A DNA stretch of 64,000 nt from Sphingomonas yunnanensis. GTDB lineage: Bacteria > Pseudomonadota > Alphaproteobacteria > Sphingomonadales > Sphingomonadaceae. The stretch spans positions 496,001 to 560,000 of the forward strand of contig NZ_JAIOKB010000001.1 in the NCBI RefSeq assembly GCF_019898765.1, in the 5' to 3' direction. This document shows, one piece after another, positions 17,532-27,149 of this stretch. How positions within the stretch are numbered: the stretch's first letter is position 1; every line of letters starts with the position of its first letter. A model generated the notes under the pieces. That model was not told where the DNA came from, did not search any database, and worked only from the letters and a program-made list of their open reading frames with translations. A program made the position numbers and the translations under genes.

Positions 17532-19446
17532 CGACCAGATCCTGCTTGAGCTGCGCGATCGCGTCGTCGAAGCGCTTGGCCCCCTGCAGCTTCGCCACCG
17601 CATCGGCGAATTGCTGCGCGTACTCTGGGCCGATCGCGCGGCCGAGGTCGACGCGGGTGGCCTGGATCAGTGGCGGCTGCTTGCGCGCGTCACCCGGCAC
17701 GACCTGGTCGAGCTTGAGCACCAGCCAGCCCTTGCCGTCGGGCGACGGCACCGCGCGCGCGCTGCCCGGCGCCATGCTGAACAGCGCCGCGAGCACCGGG
17801 TTGACCTGGCCGCGCGCGGTGATCTCGCCGCGCGACGCGCTGATCGGCTGCACTGGAGGCGCCTTCACCCCCGCCGCCGACAGCGCCGCGGGCAGCGCGG
17901 CACCGGCGTTGACCCTCGTCACGAGCGCGCTCGCGGCCTGCTGCGCCGCCTTGGCGGCGCGGTCGGCGGTGAGGTCGGCGACGACGCGCGCGCGCGCCGC
18001 GGCGAGCGGCAACGGTGTCGGCTGCACCGTGCGGTCGAGCGCGACCACCGCGAAGCTGCCGTCCTCGCCGAGGTTGACCGTGGTCGGCGTGTCGCCCTCC
18101 TCGGCGGCGAAGGCGGCGGCGACGATCGGTGCCATACCCGGATCGGCGGCTGTCTGCGGCTGGTCGGGGTTGGTGCCGTTCTGCAGCAGCGCCGGCGTGG
18201 TCTGCGCGCTGAGCTTCTGGTCGTTCACCACCTCGCTGATGTTCGCATTGTCGGCGAGCGAGTCGTCGACCTTGTCGCGGATCGCGCCGATCGCCGCCTT
18301 GGTCTTGCTCGCGCGCAGCTGGCCTACGAGTTCGTCCCGAGCCTGCGCCAGCGTCTTGCCGGGATCGTTCGTGACCTTGTCGACGCGCGCGACGACGAGG
18401 CCGATCGCGCCGCGCACCGGGCCGACCACCGCGCCGCTCGCCGCCGCCGCGATCGCCTGCGCGACCGCGGGCGAGGTCTGCGTGGCGAGCACACCCTGGT
18501 CCACCCCCGTGATGGTGCGCGGCTCCAGCCCCGCGGCACGTGCCGCGGCGGCGAGCGGGGTGCCCGCCTTGACCTTGGCGGCGAGCGCGCCCGCGGCCTT
18601 CTCGTCGAGCACGGTCACCAGCGTGACGTCGCGCAGCGTCTTGGGCGCGTAGGTCGCCTTGGCGGCGTCATAGGCCTTCTGCACCTCGGCGTCGCTCGGC
18701 GTCACCTGGCCGGCGACCTGCTGCGGGCCGACGACCGCGTAGCGGATCACGCGCCGCTCGGGCGTGGTGTAGCGCGCGACGTTGCGCCGATACCATTGCT
18801 GCACCTCGGCATCGCTCGGCGCGGCGCCGCTCGGTGCCGCCGGCACGAACGCGACCTGGCCGGTGCGGCGCTCGAGCAGCAGCGAGGCGTAGGTGAGCGC
18901 CAGCTGCTGCGGCACCTGGTGCGCGCCGATCGTCGGCTGCGTGAGGAACTGTACCATGATCTGGCGCGCGAACTGCGCCTGCACCTGCGCGTCGGTGAAG
19001 CCGCGCTGCGCGATCAGCCGCTCATAGGCCTGCTGGTCGAATTGGCCGGTCGCGCCGGCGAAGGCCGGGATCGCCTTGAGCTCGCTACCGATCAGCGCAC
19101 GGCTGACGCGCATGCCCTGATCGCGTCCGAAGGTCTCGAGCGCGAGCGCGCTGACGTTGCGGTTGATCACCGCGTCGAGTCCGCCGAGCTGGACGAACTG
19201 CGCCATGTCGAGCGTCGGCTGCTCCTGCCGCGCCTGGGTGAGCTCGTCGCGCGCCTGCTGACGGATCTCCGCGGCGGTGACGCTCTCGCCGCCGACGCTC
19301 GCGATCGGGTGGCCGACCAGCCCGGTGCTGCTCGCCAGCCCGGTCACGTCACCGGCCGCGAAGGCGAGCGCGATGACGATCAGGACGCCGAAGGTGACGA
19401 TCACGCCGACCTTGGAGTGGATGAGGCCGCGGAAGAAGGTGAGCAT
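17515..19446 (-). CDS. ppiD: PpiD-like periplasmic peptidyl-prolyl isomerase/chaperone
   Basis: A membrane-anchored SurA/PpiD-family folding factor for exported proteins. From the ATG at 19446 it has 643 residues: a short cytoplasmic start MLTFFRGLIHSKVG, one transmembrane helix at about 13-35, a SurA_N-type region (LARQIMVQFLTQPTIGA lies within it), a parvulin-like central region (DEKAAGALAAKVKAGTPLAA) and a long Ala-rich C-terminal part. The next gene, trpE, overlaps its 3' end. The parvulin domain is divergent, so it may act as a chaperone more than an isomerase; this is inference. Confidence 0.9.
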   Translation of the reverse strand: MLTFFRGLIHSKVGVIVTFGVLIVIALAFAAGDVTGLASSTGLVGHPIASVGGESVTAAEIRQQARDELTQARQEQPTLDMAQFVQLGGLDAVINRNVSALALETFGRDQGMRVSRALIGSELKAIPAFAGATGQFDQQAYERLIAQRGFTDAQVQAQFARQIMVQFLTQPTIGAHQVPQQLALTYASLLLERRTGQVAFVPAAPSGAAPSDAEVQQWYRRNVARYTTPERRVIRYAVVGPQQVAGQVTPSDAEVQKAYDAAKATYAPKTLRDVTLVTVLDEKAAGALAAKVKAGTPLAAAARAAGLEPRTITGVDQGVLATQTSPAVAQAIAAAASGAVVGPVRGAIGLVVARVDKVTNDPGKTLAQARDELVGQLRASKTKAAIGAIRDKVDDSLADNANISEVVNDQKLSAQTTPALLQNGTNPDQPQTAADPGMAPIVAAAFAAEEGDTPTTVNLGEDGSFAVVALDRTVQPTPLPLAAARARVVADLTADRAAKAAQQAASALVTRVNAGAALPAALSAAGVKAPPVQPISASRGEITARGQVNPVLAALFSMAPGSARAVPSPDGKGWLVLKLDQVVPGDARKQPPLIQATRVDLGRAIGPEYAQQFADAVAKLQGAKRFDDAIAQLKQDLVGGGAQ

Positions 19447-19556
19447 AAGCGAGCGGGGACCGGATGAAGGGGAACGCCGCGTCCTAGGGACAAGCCGAGG
19501 TGGCATCAAGCCGCGAGGCCGGTTATCGCGGGTCCGAAACGGGATGGGGGAGCGGG

Positions 19557-20303
19557 ATGACGCGTCGCAAGCTGGTCGCCGGCAACTGGAAGATGAACGG
19601 CAGCCGCGCCGCGCTGGGCGAGCTGGAGGCGATCGTCGCGGCGGCGGCCGCGACCCCGGCGGTGGACGTGATGGTGGCGGTGCCGTTCACGCTGATCGCG
19701 CCCGCGGCGGAGCGGGTGCCCGCGCTGCTGATCGGCGCCGAGGACGTGCACGAGGCCGACAGTGGCGCGCATACCGGCTGTGTCTCGGCGGCGATGGTGC
19801 GCGAGGCGGGGGCTCGCTTCACCATCGTGGGTCATTCCGAGCGGCGCCACGACCAGCACGAGACCAGCCAGGACGCCTGGGCCAAGGCCGCCGCGGCGCA
19901 TCGCCAGGGCCTGCAGGTGATCCTGTGCTTCGGCGAGACGGGGGCGGAGCGCGACGCGGGCCGCGCCGAGCGCGTGGTGCAGGCGCAGATCGAGAAATCG
20001 CTGCCCGAGAATGCCGCGGGCGACTGGCTCACGCTTGCCTATGAGCCGCGCTGGGCGATCGGCACCGGCGCGACCCCGACGCTGGAGGACATCGCCGCCA
20101 TCCACGCGATCGCGCGCGCCAAGATGCGCAAGCTGATCGGCGACGCGGCGACTGGCGTGCGGATCCTCTACGGCGGCTCGGTCACGGGCGACAACGCGCG
20201 CGCGATCCTGGAGACGCCCGACGTCGACGGCGCGCTGGTCGGCGGCGCCAGCCTCACCGCGGCCAAGTTCGTGCCGATCATCGCCGCCGCGGCCGCGGTG
20301 TAG
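19557..20303 (+). CDS. tpiA: Triosephosphate isomerase
   Basis: Interconverts dihydroxyacetone phosphate and glyceraldehyde 3-phosphate. The 248-residue barrel carries the catalytic Lys in LVAGNWKMNGSRA, the catalytic His in FTIVGHSERR, the catalytic Glu in LAYEPRWAIGTGATPT and the phosphate loop ILYGGSVTGDNAR. Arg replaces the usual Val in YEPxWAIGTG, next to the catalytic Glu, a small difference from most family members. The GGGGGAG upstream supports the start. It diverges from ppiD. Confidence 0.97.
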   Translation: MTRRKLVAGNWKMNGSRAALGELEAIVAAAAATPAVDVMVAVPFTLIAPAAERVPALLIGAEDVHEADSGAHTGCVSAAMVREAGARFTIVGHSERRHDQHETSQDAWAKAAAAHRQGLQVILCFGETGAERDAGRAERVVQAQIEKSLPENAAGDWLTLAYEPRWAIGTGATPTLEDIAAIHAIARAKMRKLIGDAATGVRILYGGSVTGDNARAILETPDVDGALVGGASLTAAKFVPIIAAAAAV

Positions 20304-20375
20304 CGGAGCCGCGACGTGCTGCCCCGACGCTAAAGGACTCTTCTGCGAGAACACCGGAACGCTCTTCCCCATCCC

Positions 20376-20472
20376 GTCATCTCGGACTTGGTCCGGGACC
20401 CAGCCGTCCGCGGGAGCGACGCTGCCTGGCCGTGCGGCACGGTGGATCCCGGACCAACTCCCGGATGACGCA
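20376..20472. repeat. Inverted pair of REP-like elements
   Basis: Two opposite copies of the GTCATC...GGACTTGGTCCGGGA family, at 20376-20403 and 20441-20472, surround about 37 bases. They fill the convergent gap between tpiA and the M17 aminopeptidase gene. The pair resembles a BIME-type doublet and could form a large cruciform or stop transcription from both sides. Confidence 0.85.
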
Positions 20473-20521
20473 ATTCGAGGGCGAGAGCGGCTTGGAGGTG
20501 GTGCGCCTCCGCCCGCTGATC

Positions 20522-21907
20522 TCAGCCGAACCGCGCCTTCAGCAGCGCGTAGGCCGCGCGGAGGCCATAGGCCTCGCCGCCGCGCGGACGCGCCGGCTTG
20601 GCGGTGGGGCGCCAGGCGAAGGTATCGAGGTGCGCCCAGGGCAGCGTCGCGGGCACGAAGCGGCGCAGGAACAGGGCCGCAGTGATCGCTCCCGCGAAGC
20701 CGCCATCGGGCGCGTTGACCAGGTCGGCGACGTCCGACTTGAGCATCTCGTCATAGCCGCTCCACAGCGGCAGCCGCCACAGCGGGTCGCGCACCGCCTC
20801 CGCCGCGCCGAGCAGCTCGGCGGCGAGCGCCTCGTTCTGCACGAAGGTGGCGGGCAGATCAGGGCCGAGCGCGACCCGGGCCGCGCCGGTCAGCGTCGCG
20901 AAGTCGATCAGCAGGGCGGGAGACTCCTCCGCCGCGCGCGCCAGCGCGTCGCCCAGGATCAGCCGGCCCTCGGCATCGGTGTTGGTGTTCTCCACCGTGA
21001 GCCCGATCCGCGTCTGGAGCACGTCGCCGGGGCGGAAGGCACTGCCCGAGATCGCATTCTCCACCGCCGGGATCAGCACGTGGAGCCGCACCTTGAGCCG
21101 CGCCTGCATCACCAGCCCGGCCAGCGCCAGCGCGTGCGCGGCGCCGCCCATGTCCTTCTTCATCAGGCGCATCCCCGCAGACGGCTTGATGTCGAGCCCG
21201 CCCGAGTCGAAGCACACGCCCTTGCCGACCAGCGCCACGCGCGGGTGCGCCGGATCGCCCCACAGCAGCTCGATCAGCCGCGGCGCGCGCTCGCGCGTCG
21301 CCGCCTGACCGACGGCGTGGATCATCGGGTAGCCGGCGGCTAGCGCGTCGCCGCGCGTGACCGTGACGGTCGCGCCGTGCGCCCGCGCCAGCGCGTCCGC
21401 CTCGGCCTCCAGCTCCGCCGGGCCGAGATCGCTCGCGCCGGTATCGACCAGGTCGCGGACGCGCGCGGTCGCCGCGGCGACCCGCACCGTCTCGTCGATC
21501 GCGCCGACGACGGGTGTGAGCAGCACGCGCGGCCGCACCGGCTCGGGCTTGCGGTAGCGCGCGAAGCGATGCTGTGCGAGCAGCCAGCCGAGCCCCGCCG
21601 CGCCGAGTGGCACCTCGCCGGCGAGCCGATACGTCCCTTCAGGCAGGGCCTCGCCGAGCGAGGCGATCCGCCACGGCGACGACGGCTCCTCGTCGCACAC
21701 GAGCAGCGCCGCCCAGTCCGCCGCGTCGTCGCCGGGCAGGATCGCGCGGTCGCCCGCCTTGCCCGTCACCCGCGCGACCGTCGCGGCGACGCGCGCGCGC
21801 GCCGGCTGGGTAGCGAGCCAGCCGTCATAAGCGTCCGGGTGGACGACGTGGAGCAGCCGCGCGGGCTGGCCGCGGTCGGGCTGGAGGAGCGCGGAGAAGT
21901 CGGTCAT
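20522..21907 (-). CDS. M17-family leucyl aminopeptidase
   Basis: Cytosolic zinc- or manganese-dependent aminopeptidase releasing N-terminal residues. The 461-residue protein has a variable N-terminal domain and the catalytic domain with metal-binding GKGVCFDSGGLDIKPSAGMR, KKDMGGAAHALALA, the family signature NTDAEGRLILGDAL and DFATLTGAARVALG. Start placed at MTDFSALLQPD; the ribosome site is weak. The N-terminal domain differs from E. coli PepA, so it is better called a leucyl aminopeptidase family protein. Convergent with tpiA and divergent from trxB. Confidence 0.92.
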   Translation of the reverse strand: MTDFSALLQPDRGQPARLLHVVHPDAYDGWLATQPARARVAATVARVTGKAGDRAILPGDDAADWAALLVCDEEPSSPWRIASLGEALPEGTYRLAGEVPLGAAGLGWLLAQHRFARYRKPEPVRPRVLLTPVVGAIDETVRVAAATARVRDLVDTGASDLGPAELEAEADALARAHGATVTVTRGDALAAGYPMIHAVGQAATRERAPRLIELLWGDPAHPRVALVGKGVCFDSGGLDIKPSAGMRLMKKDMGGAAHALALAGLVMQARLKVRLHVLIPAVENAISGSAFRPGDVLQTRIGLTVENTNTDAEGRLILGDALARAAEESPALLIDFATLTGAARVALGPDLPATFVQNEALAAELLGAAEAVRDPLWRLPLWSGYDEMLKSDVADLVNAPDGGFAGAITAALFLRRFVPATLPWAHLDTFAWRPTAKPARPRGGEAYGLRAAYALLKARFG

Positions 21908-21984
21908 CGCGGGACAAAAGCAGGACTCGGGCCTGCGCGCAACGCGCGGTTCCCTTCGCGCGACGGGCACCTTACATCGCCGGC

Positions 21985-22953
21985 ATGACCACGCACACGA
22001 CTCGCATGCTGATCCTCGGCTCGGGCCCGGCCGGGCTCTCGGCGGCCATCTACGGCGCGCGCGCCGGCATGGCGCCGATCGTCGTTCAGGGGATCCAGCC
22101 CGGCGGCCAGCTCACCACCACCACCGACGTCGAGAACTACCCCGGCTTCCGCGAGGTGATCCAAGGTCCCTGGCTGATGGAGCAGATGCAGGCGCAGGCC
22201 GAGCATGTCGGAACGCGGCTGATGTGGGACACGATCGTCGAGGTCGACCTGACGCGCCGCCCGTTCCGGCTGATCGGTGACGGCGGTGACGTCTACGAGG
22301 GCGAGGTGCTGGTGATCGCCACCGGCGCGCAGGCCAAGTGGCTCGGGCTCGACAGCGAGGATGCGATGAAAGGCAAGGGCGTCAGCGCCTGTGCCACCTG
22401 CGACGGCTTCTTCTATCGCGGCAAGAAGGTGGCGGTGATCGGCGGGGGCAACACCGCGGTCGAGGAGGCGCTGTACCTCACCAACCATTCCGACGACGTC
22501 ACGCTGATCCACCGCCGCGACTCGTTGCGTGCCGAGCGCATCTTGCAGCAGCGCCTGTTCGCGCACCCCAATGTGAAGGTGTTGTGGAACAAGGAGGTGC
22601 GCGAATTCATCGACGGCGGTGGGAATGCCGGCCTCGTCGCGCTCGACCTCGAGGACACCCGCACCGGCGAGCATTCGCGGATCGACGTCGACGGCGGCTT
22701 CGTCGCGATCGGCCACCATCCCGCGACCGAGCTGTTCCGCGGGCATCTCGCGCTCGACGAGGACGGCTATATCGCGGTCGAGACCGGGTCGACGCGCACC
22801 AGCGTGCCCGGCGTGTTCGCGTGCGGCGACGTGATGGACAAGGTCTATCGCCAGGCCGTCACCGCGGCGGGTACGGGCTGCATGGCCGCGCTCGACGCCG
22901 AACGCTTCCTCGCCGCGGCCGAGTTCGCCGAGATCAGCGAGGCGGCGGAGTAA
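21985..22953 (+). CDS. trxB: Thioredoxin-disulfide reductase
   Basis: FAD enzyme that reduces thioredoxin with NADPH. The 322-residue protein has the N-terminal FAD fold LILGSGPAGLSAAIYGARAG, the QPGGQLTTTTDVENYPGF segment, the redox-active CATC in SACATCDGFFYRG (near residue 139), the NADPH fold VAVIGGGNTAVEEALYL with HRRDSLRAE, and the FAD-binding end VFACGDVMDKVYRQAVTAAG. All catalytic parts are present. Confidence 0.97.
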   Translation: MTTHTTRMLILGSGPAGLSAAIYGARAGMAPIVVQGIQPGGQLTTTTDVENYPGFREVIQGPWLMEQMQAQAEHVGTRLMWDTIVEVDLTRRPFRLIGDGGDVYEGEVLVIATGAQAKWLGLDSEDAMKGKGVSACATCDGFFYRGKKVAVIGGGNTAVEEALYLTNHSDDVTLIHRRDSLRAERILQQRLFAHPNVKVLWNKEVREFIDGGGNAGLVALDLEDTRTGEHSRIDVDGGFVAIGHHPATELFRGHLALDEDGYIAVETGSTRTSVPGVFACGDVMDKVYRQAVTAAGTGCMAALDAERFLAAAEFAEISEAAE

Positions 22954-22956
22954 GGC

Positions 22957-23229
22957 TCAGAGCAGCGCCTTGTTCGCCGCGAAGCGGGTGAGCGCGCCGA
23001 AGGTCTCGAGCATCTCGCCGTCGACCTCGTCGTCCTCGATGACGATGCCGAGCCGATCCTCGAGCTCGGTGAGCACGCCCGCCACCGCCATCGAATCGAG
23101 CTCCGGGAGCGCACCGAACAGCGGCGTGTCGGCGCGGAAGGTGTCGACCCGCTCGGGGGCGAGCGCCAGCACGTCGGCGAGTACCGCGCGCACCGTCACC
23201 TCGACCTCACTCATGCCTTCCGGGATCAC
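22957..23229 (-). CDS. Acyl carrier protein (exosortase-A-associated type)
   Basis: A 90-residue carrier domain with the phosphopantetheine attachment Ser in LPELDSMAVAGVL (near residue 46). The strong GAGGAGG four bases before a GTG supports that start over the inner ATG at 23214. It is divergent from an acyl-CoA ligase and a PLP-dependent decarboxylase that resemble the exosortase-A-associated pair, so it probably carries the acyl group activated by the ligase. The pathway product is unknown. It is separate from the fatty-acid synthase AcpP, which is more acidic. Confidence 0.85.
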   Translation of the reverse strand: MIPEGMSEVEVTVRAVLADVLALAPERVDTFRADTPLFGALPELDSMAVAGVLTELEDRLGIVIEDDEVDGEMLETFGALTRFAANKALL

Positions 23230-23374
23230 GCTGCCTCCTCGCTCGCGCCGCGGCGAGCGGCGATGCGCGCGGCGTTAGGCGGCGGCGCGGCGGAGTGCAA
23301 CCGAAGCGCTTTCCTCCCCGCGCGACGACGTGGGCGCTACTGTCCGCGCGCGATCCGCTCTAAGGGCTGAGATC

Positions 23375-24862
23375 ATGGTGCCGCTCGATCCCGTCCCGCT
23401 GCCGATCGACCACGTCCTGCGCGGCGAACCCGACACGGTCGCACTGGTGGATCGCGCCGGCGTCGTTCGCTACGCCGCGGCGGAAGAGGCGGTGGCGCGG
23501 CTCGCCGGCTGGCTCGCCGGACAGAGCCTCGCGCGCGGCGCGCGCGTCGCCACCTGGCTGCCCAAGACTCGCGAGGCGTGCTGGATGCCGCTCGCCGCTG
23601 CGCGGGCCGGGCTGGTCCATGTGCCCATCAACCCGCTGCTCAAGCGCGCGCAGGTGGCACACATTCTCGCCGACAGCGGCGCCGCGCTGCTGCTCACCCA
23701 CGCCCCTCGCGCCGCCACGCTGGAGGAGGGCGACCTGCCCGGGGCGTGCGCGCTCCACGTCGCGGCTGGGCAGGGCGACGCGCTGCCGCGCTCGCGCGCC
23801 GACGCGGACGCGCTCGCGGCGCTGCTCTACACCTCGGGCTCGACCGGGCGCCCCAAGGGCGTGATGCTGAGCCACGCCAATCTGTGGCTCGGCGCGATCA
23901 GCGTGGCGCATTATCTCGCGCTCACCCCTGACGATCGTGTGCTCGGCGTGCTGCCGCTCAGCTTCGATTATGGCCAGAACCAGCTGCTCTCGACCTGGGC
24001 CGCGGGGGCGAGCGTCGCGCCGCTCGATTATCTCACGCCACGCGACGTGGTGAAGGCGGTCGAGCGGCTCGAGATCACCACGCTCGCCGGCGTGCCGCCG
24101 CTCTGGGTGCAGCTGCTCGAGACGGACTGGCCGAAGCCGACCGCGACGCGGCTGCGGCGCCTGACCAACTCGGGCGGCGCGCTCACGCTGGCGCTGGTGC
24201 GAGGGCTGCGTACGCGCTTCCCGGACGCACGCCTCTTCGCGATGTACGGGCTGACCGAGGCCTTCCGCTCTACATATCTCGATCCGGCGCTGGTCGACGA
24301 TTACCCCGAGTCGATCGGCCGCGCGATCCCCTTCGCCGAGGTGCTGGTGGTTCGCCCCGACGGGACTCGCGCGGCGGCGGACGAGCCGGGCGAGCTGGTC
24401 CACGCCGGTCCGCTGGTGGCGCAGGGTTACTGGCAGGATGCCGAGCGCACCGCGGCGCGCTTCCGCCCCGCACCGGCCTTCGCGCGCGTGGGCGGCACGG
24501 CGGTCTGGTCGGGCGACACGGTGGTGGAGGGCGCCGACGGGCTGCTCCGCTTCGTGGCGCGTGCCGACGAGATGATCAAGACCGCGGGCAACCGCGTCAG
24601 CCCGCAGGACGTGGAAGAGGCGGTGACCGCCGGTGACGAGACGAGCGAGGCGGTCGCGATCGGCGTGCCGGACGCGCGGCTCGGCCAAGCGATCCTGGTG
24701 GTCGCGCGCGGCGATGGCAGCGGCGAGACAGCGCTGCGCGAGCGGCTGAAGCGCGGGCTGCCGGGCTTCATGCAGCCCGCGCGCTATGTCTGGCGCGCCG
24801 AGCTGCCGCGCAACGCCAACGGCAAGCTCGATCGCGCGGCGCTGCGCGGGGAGGTGGCGTGA
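23375..24862 (+). CDS. AMP-forming acyl-CoA ligase, exosortase-A-associated type
   Basis: Adenylate-forming enzyme that activates an acid with ATP for transfer to CoA or a carrier protein. The 495-residue product has the P-loop-like ALLYTSGSTGRPKGVMLSH near residue 150, ARLFAMYGLTEAFRSTYL, YPESIGRAIPFAEV and the C-terminal core RADEMIKTAGNRVSPQDVEE with the catalytic Lys in NANGKLDRAALRG. The overall pattern matches the ligase of exosortase-A gene sets (TIGR03098-like, by memory). Start chosen at MVPLDPVPLPID. Its stop overlaps the decarboxylase GTG start. Confidence 0.85.
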   Translation: MVPLDPVPLPIDHVLRGEPDTVALVDRAGVVRYAAAEEAVARLAGWLAGQSLARGARVATWLPKTREACWMPLAAARAGLVHVPINPLLKRAQVAHILADSGAALLLTHAPRAATLEEGDLPGACALHVAAGQGDALPRSRADADALAALLYTSGSTGRPKGVMLSHANLWLGAISVAHYLALTPDDRVLGVLPLSFDYGQNQLLSTWAAGASVAPLDYLTPRDVVKAVERLEITTLAGVPPLWVQLLETDWPKPTATRLRRLTNSGGALTLALVRGLRTRFPDARLFAMYGLTEAFRSTYLDPALVDDYPESIGRAIPFAEVLVVRPDGTRAAADEPGELVHAGPLVAQGYWQDAERTAARFRPAPAFARVGGTAVWSGDTVVEGADGLLRFVARADEMIKTAGNRVSPQDVEEAVTAGDETSEAVAIGVPDARLGQAILVVARGDGSGETALRERLKRGLPGFMQPARYVWRAELPRNANGKLDRAALRGEVA

Positions 24863-26082
24863 AGCCGACCGGCCCGCTGCCGCCCGCCTTCGCGCGGCAG
24901 CGCGGCGCGCTGATGATCGCGGGCGCCGACGCCGCGGCACTGGTAGGCACGCATGGCTCGCCGCTGTTCGTCTACGATGCGGACGCGGTGGCGGCGCGGG
25001 TGGCGCGCTTCCGCGCGACGATGCCCGAGGCCGTCGGGCTGCACTATGCGATCAAGGCCAACCCGTTCACTCCGCTGCTCTCGGCGATCGCGCCGCTGGT
25101 CGACGGGCTCGACGTCGCCTCGGGCGGTGAGCTCGAGCGCGCGCTCGCGGTCAAGCCCGCCGCCGCGGTGAGCTTCGCCGGGCCGGGCAAACGCGACGAG
25201 GAGCTGGCGGCGGCGATCGCGGCGGGGGCGACGCTCAACGTCGAGTCGGTGGGTGAGGCGCGGCGCGCGCTCGCGGTCGGCGCGCGTATCGGCGTGGCGC
25301 CGCGCGCCGCCGTGCGGGTCAATCCCGACCTCGAGCTGCGCGGCTCGGGGATGAAGATGGGCGGACGCGCCTCGCCGTTCGGGGTCGACGCCGAGCAGGC
25401 CGCCGCGGTGGTGCGGCTGCTGATCGAGGGCGGGGCGGTGTGGCGCGGCTTCCATCTCTTCGCGGGGAGCCAAGCGCTCGACGCGGCCGCGCTGATCGAG
25501 ACCCAGGCAGCGACGCTCGCGCTCGCGGCGCGGCTCGCCGAGGAGGTCGGCGCCGCGCCGCCGCTGGTCAACCTCGGCGGCGGCTTCGGCGTGCCCTATT
25601 TCGCCGGCGACGTGGCGCTCGACGTCGAGCGAGTCGGCGTGGCACTCGGCGCGGCGCTCGATCGCCGCGCGGACGTGCTCGCAGGGAGCGACTTCGCGCT
25701 CGAACTCGGCCGCTGGCTGGTCGCGGAGGCAGGCGTGTACCTCACCCGCGTGGTCGACCGGAAGGTGAGCCGCGGCGAGACCTTCCTCGTCGTCGACGGC
25801 GGGTTGCACCACCAGCTCGCCGCCTCGGGCAATTTCGGGACGGTGGTGCGGCGCAACTACCCGATCGCGGTGGCCGGGCGCATGGGCGCGCACGGCGAGG
25901 AGGAGGTGAGCGTGGTCGGGTGCCTGTGCACCCCGCTCGACCGGCTCGGCGACCGCGTGCTCCTGCCGCAAGCCGACGTGGGCGACGTCGTGGCGGTCTT
26001 CCTCGCCGGTGCCTATGGCCTCACGGCGAGCCCGAGCGCCTTTCTCGGCCATCCGGCGCCCGCCGAGATCGTGATCGGCTGA
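24859..26082 (+). CDS. PLP-dependent decarboxylase, exosortase-A-associated type
   Basis: A 407-residue fold-type III PLP enzyme of the diaminopimelate/ornithine decarboxylase group. It has the PLP Lys in LHYAIKANPFTPLL (near residue 68), the phosphate-binding NLGGGFGVPYF, LELGRWLVAEAGVYLTRV and the C-terminal SVVGCLCTPLDRLGD with VFLAGAYGLTASPSAFLGH. Together with the preceding ligase it resembles the pair known from exosortase-A loci (TIGR03099-like). The GTG start overlaps the ligase stop, so the two are coupled. True substrate unknown; not lysA by context. Confidence 0.87.
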   Translation: MKPTGPLPPAFARQRGALMIAGADAAALVGTHGSPLFVYDADAVAARVARFRATMPEAVGLHYAIKANPFTPLLSAIAPLVDGLDVASGGELERALAVKPAAAVSFAGPGKRDEELAAAIAAGATLNVESVGEARRALAVGARIGVAPRAAVRVNPDLELRGSGMKMGGRASPFGVDAEQAAAVVRLLIEGGAVWRGFHLFAGSQALDAAALIETQAATLALAARLAEEVGAAPPLVNLGGGFGVPYFAGDVALDVERVGVALGAALDRRADVLAGSDFALELGRWLVAEAGVYLTRVVDRKVSRGETFLVVDGGLHHQLAASGNFGTVVRRNYPIAVAGRMGAHGEEEVSVVGCLCTPLDRLGDRVLLPQADVGDVVAVFLAGAYGLTASPSAFLGHPAPAEIVIG

Positions 26083-26106
26083 GCCTCGCCCGCGGCCGGC
26101 TCCGCG

Positions 26107-27051
26107 TCACCCCGCCAGCACGCGCTTGGTCCAGGCGTCGAACAGCTGCGGCCAATGCGATCCCGGTAACTCGGGCGGTAGGTAGGAGGGGCCGAAGCCG
26201 TGGCCGCCCTGCTGGAAAAAGTGCGCCTCGACGGGTACCTGCGCGGCCTGGCACGCGGCCAGCATCGTCATCGGCTCGCTCACTGGCACGGTGGTGTCGT
26301 CGAGCGCGTGCGCGATGAAGATCGGCGGCGTGTCGCGACGCACCCGCCGGTCGGTGTCGAACCGCGCCGCCGCACGCGCGCCGATCCGCATCCGATCGCC
26401 GGTGATCACGGGATAGACCAACCCGGCGAAGGCGGGGCGCGCGTCGACCGCGTCGGCGGCGTCGACCCGCTGATACACCGGATCCATCGACGCGGTGGCG
26501 AGGCTGGCGGCGAGCAGCCCGCCCGCGGAGAAGCCGACCGTCCCCAGCTTGGCCGGATCCATACCGTAGCGTGACGCCCCGGCTCGGATCAGCCGGATCG
26601 CCCGCTGCGCGTCCTGGAGCGGGACGTCCTCGCTCTCCAGCCAGCCCTCACCGGGCAGGCGATAGGCCAGCACGAAGACGGTCACGCCGAGCGGGTTGAA
26701 GGTCCGCGCGACGTTGATCCCCTCGTTCTCGATGGAGAGGAAGCGATAGCCGCCGCCTGGCATCGACAGCAGCGCGCGACCGTCGGGCCGCGGCGCGCGA
26801 TAGACCCCGACCACCGGCTCGGCCACGCCGCGCAGGTGCAGCTCGCGGCGCGGCGCGGTGCCCTCCATGCGATTGTCGGGCGTGGGCAGGCGACGCGGCG
26901 CATTGGGCGGCTGCCTGGGCCAGAGCCGGAAGCTCTCGGCCGGTGGCCAGACGGTGTCCCCTCCCGCCTCCTGTGCCAGGGTGCGCGGCGCGGCGGCGAG
27001 CGTCGCCAGCCCGGCGGAAGCGCTCATCATCGTGCGCCGATCGATCCGCAT
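26107..27051 (-). CDS. Exported alpha/beta hydrolase (BD-FAE/esterase-like)
   Basis: A 314-residue secreted hydrolase. The N-terminus (MRIDRRTMMSASAGLATLAA) has a twin-arginine-like signal. The domain shows the oxyanion segment SMPGGGYRFLS, the nucleophile elbow GFSAGGLLAASLA (Ser near 170), the Asp in FIAHALDDTTVPV and the His in QQGGHGFGPSYL, the order seen in acetyl-xylan or feruloyl esterase-like enzymes. Substrate is unknown; carbohydrate ester cleavage in the periplasm is plausible. Convergent with the decarboxylase gene. Confidence 0.85.
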   Translation of the reverse strand: MRIDRRTMMSASAGLATLAAAPRTLAQEAGGDTVWPPAESFRLWPRQPPNAPRRLPTPDNRMEGTAPRRELHLRGVAEPVVGVYRAPRPDGRALLSMPGGGYRFLSIENEGINVARTFNPLGVTVFVLAYRLPGEGWLESEDVPLQDAQRAIRLIRAGASRYGMDPAKLGTVGFSAGGLLAASLATASMDPVYQRVDAADAVDARPAFAGLVYPVITGDRMRIGARAAARFDTDRRVRRDTPPIFIAHALDDTTVPVSEPMTMLAACQAAQVPVEAHFFQQGGHGFGPSYLPPELPGSHWPQLFDAWTKRVLAG

Positions 27052-27149
27052 CTGCCCGCTCCCGCCGCCTTATCGTTCGCACGGACCTATGGGATGAGGA
27101 CGTGTGTAGGCAAGCGGCGGTTCGGCGCAGGCGAATGTCGCGAATTGTT

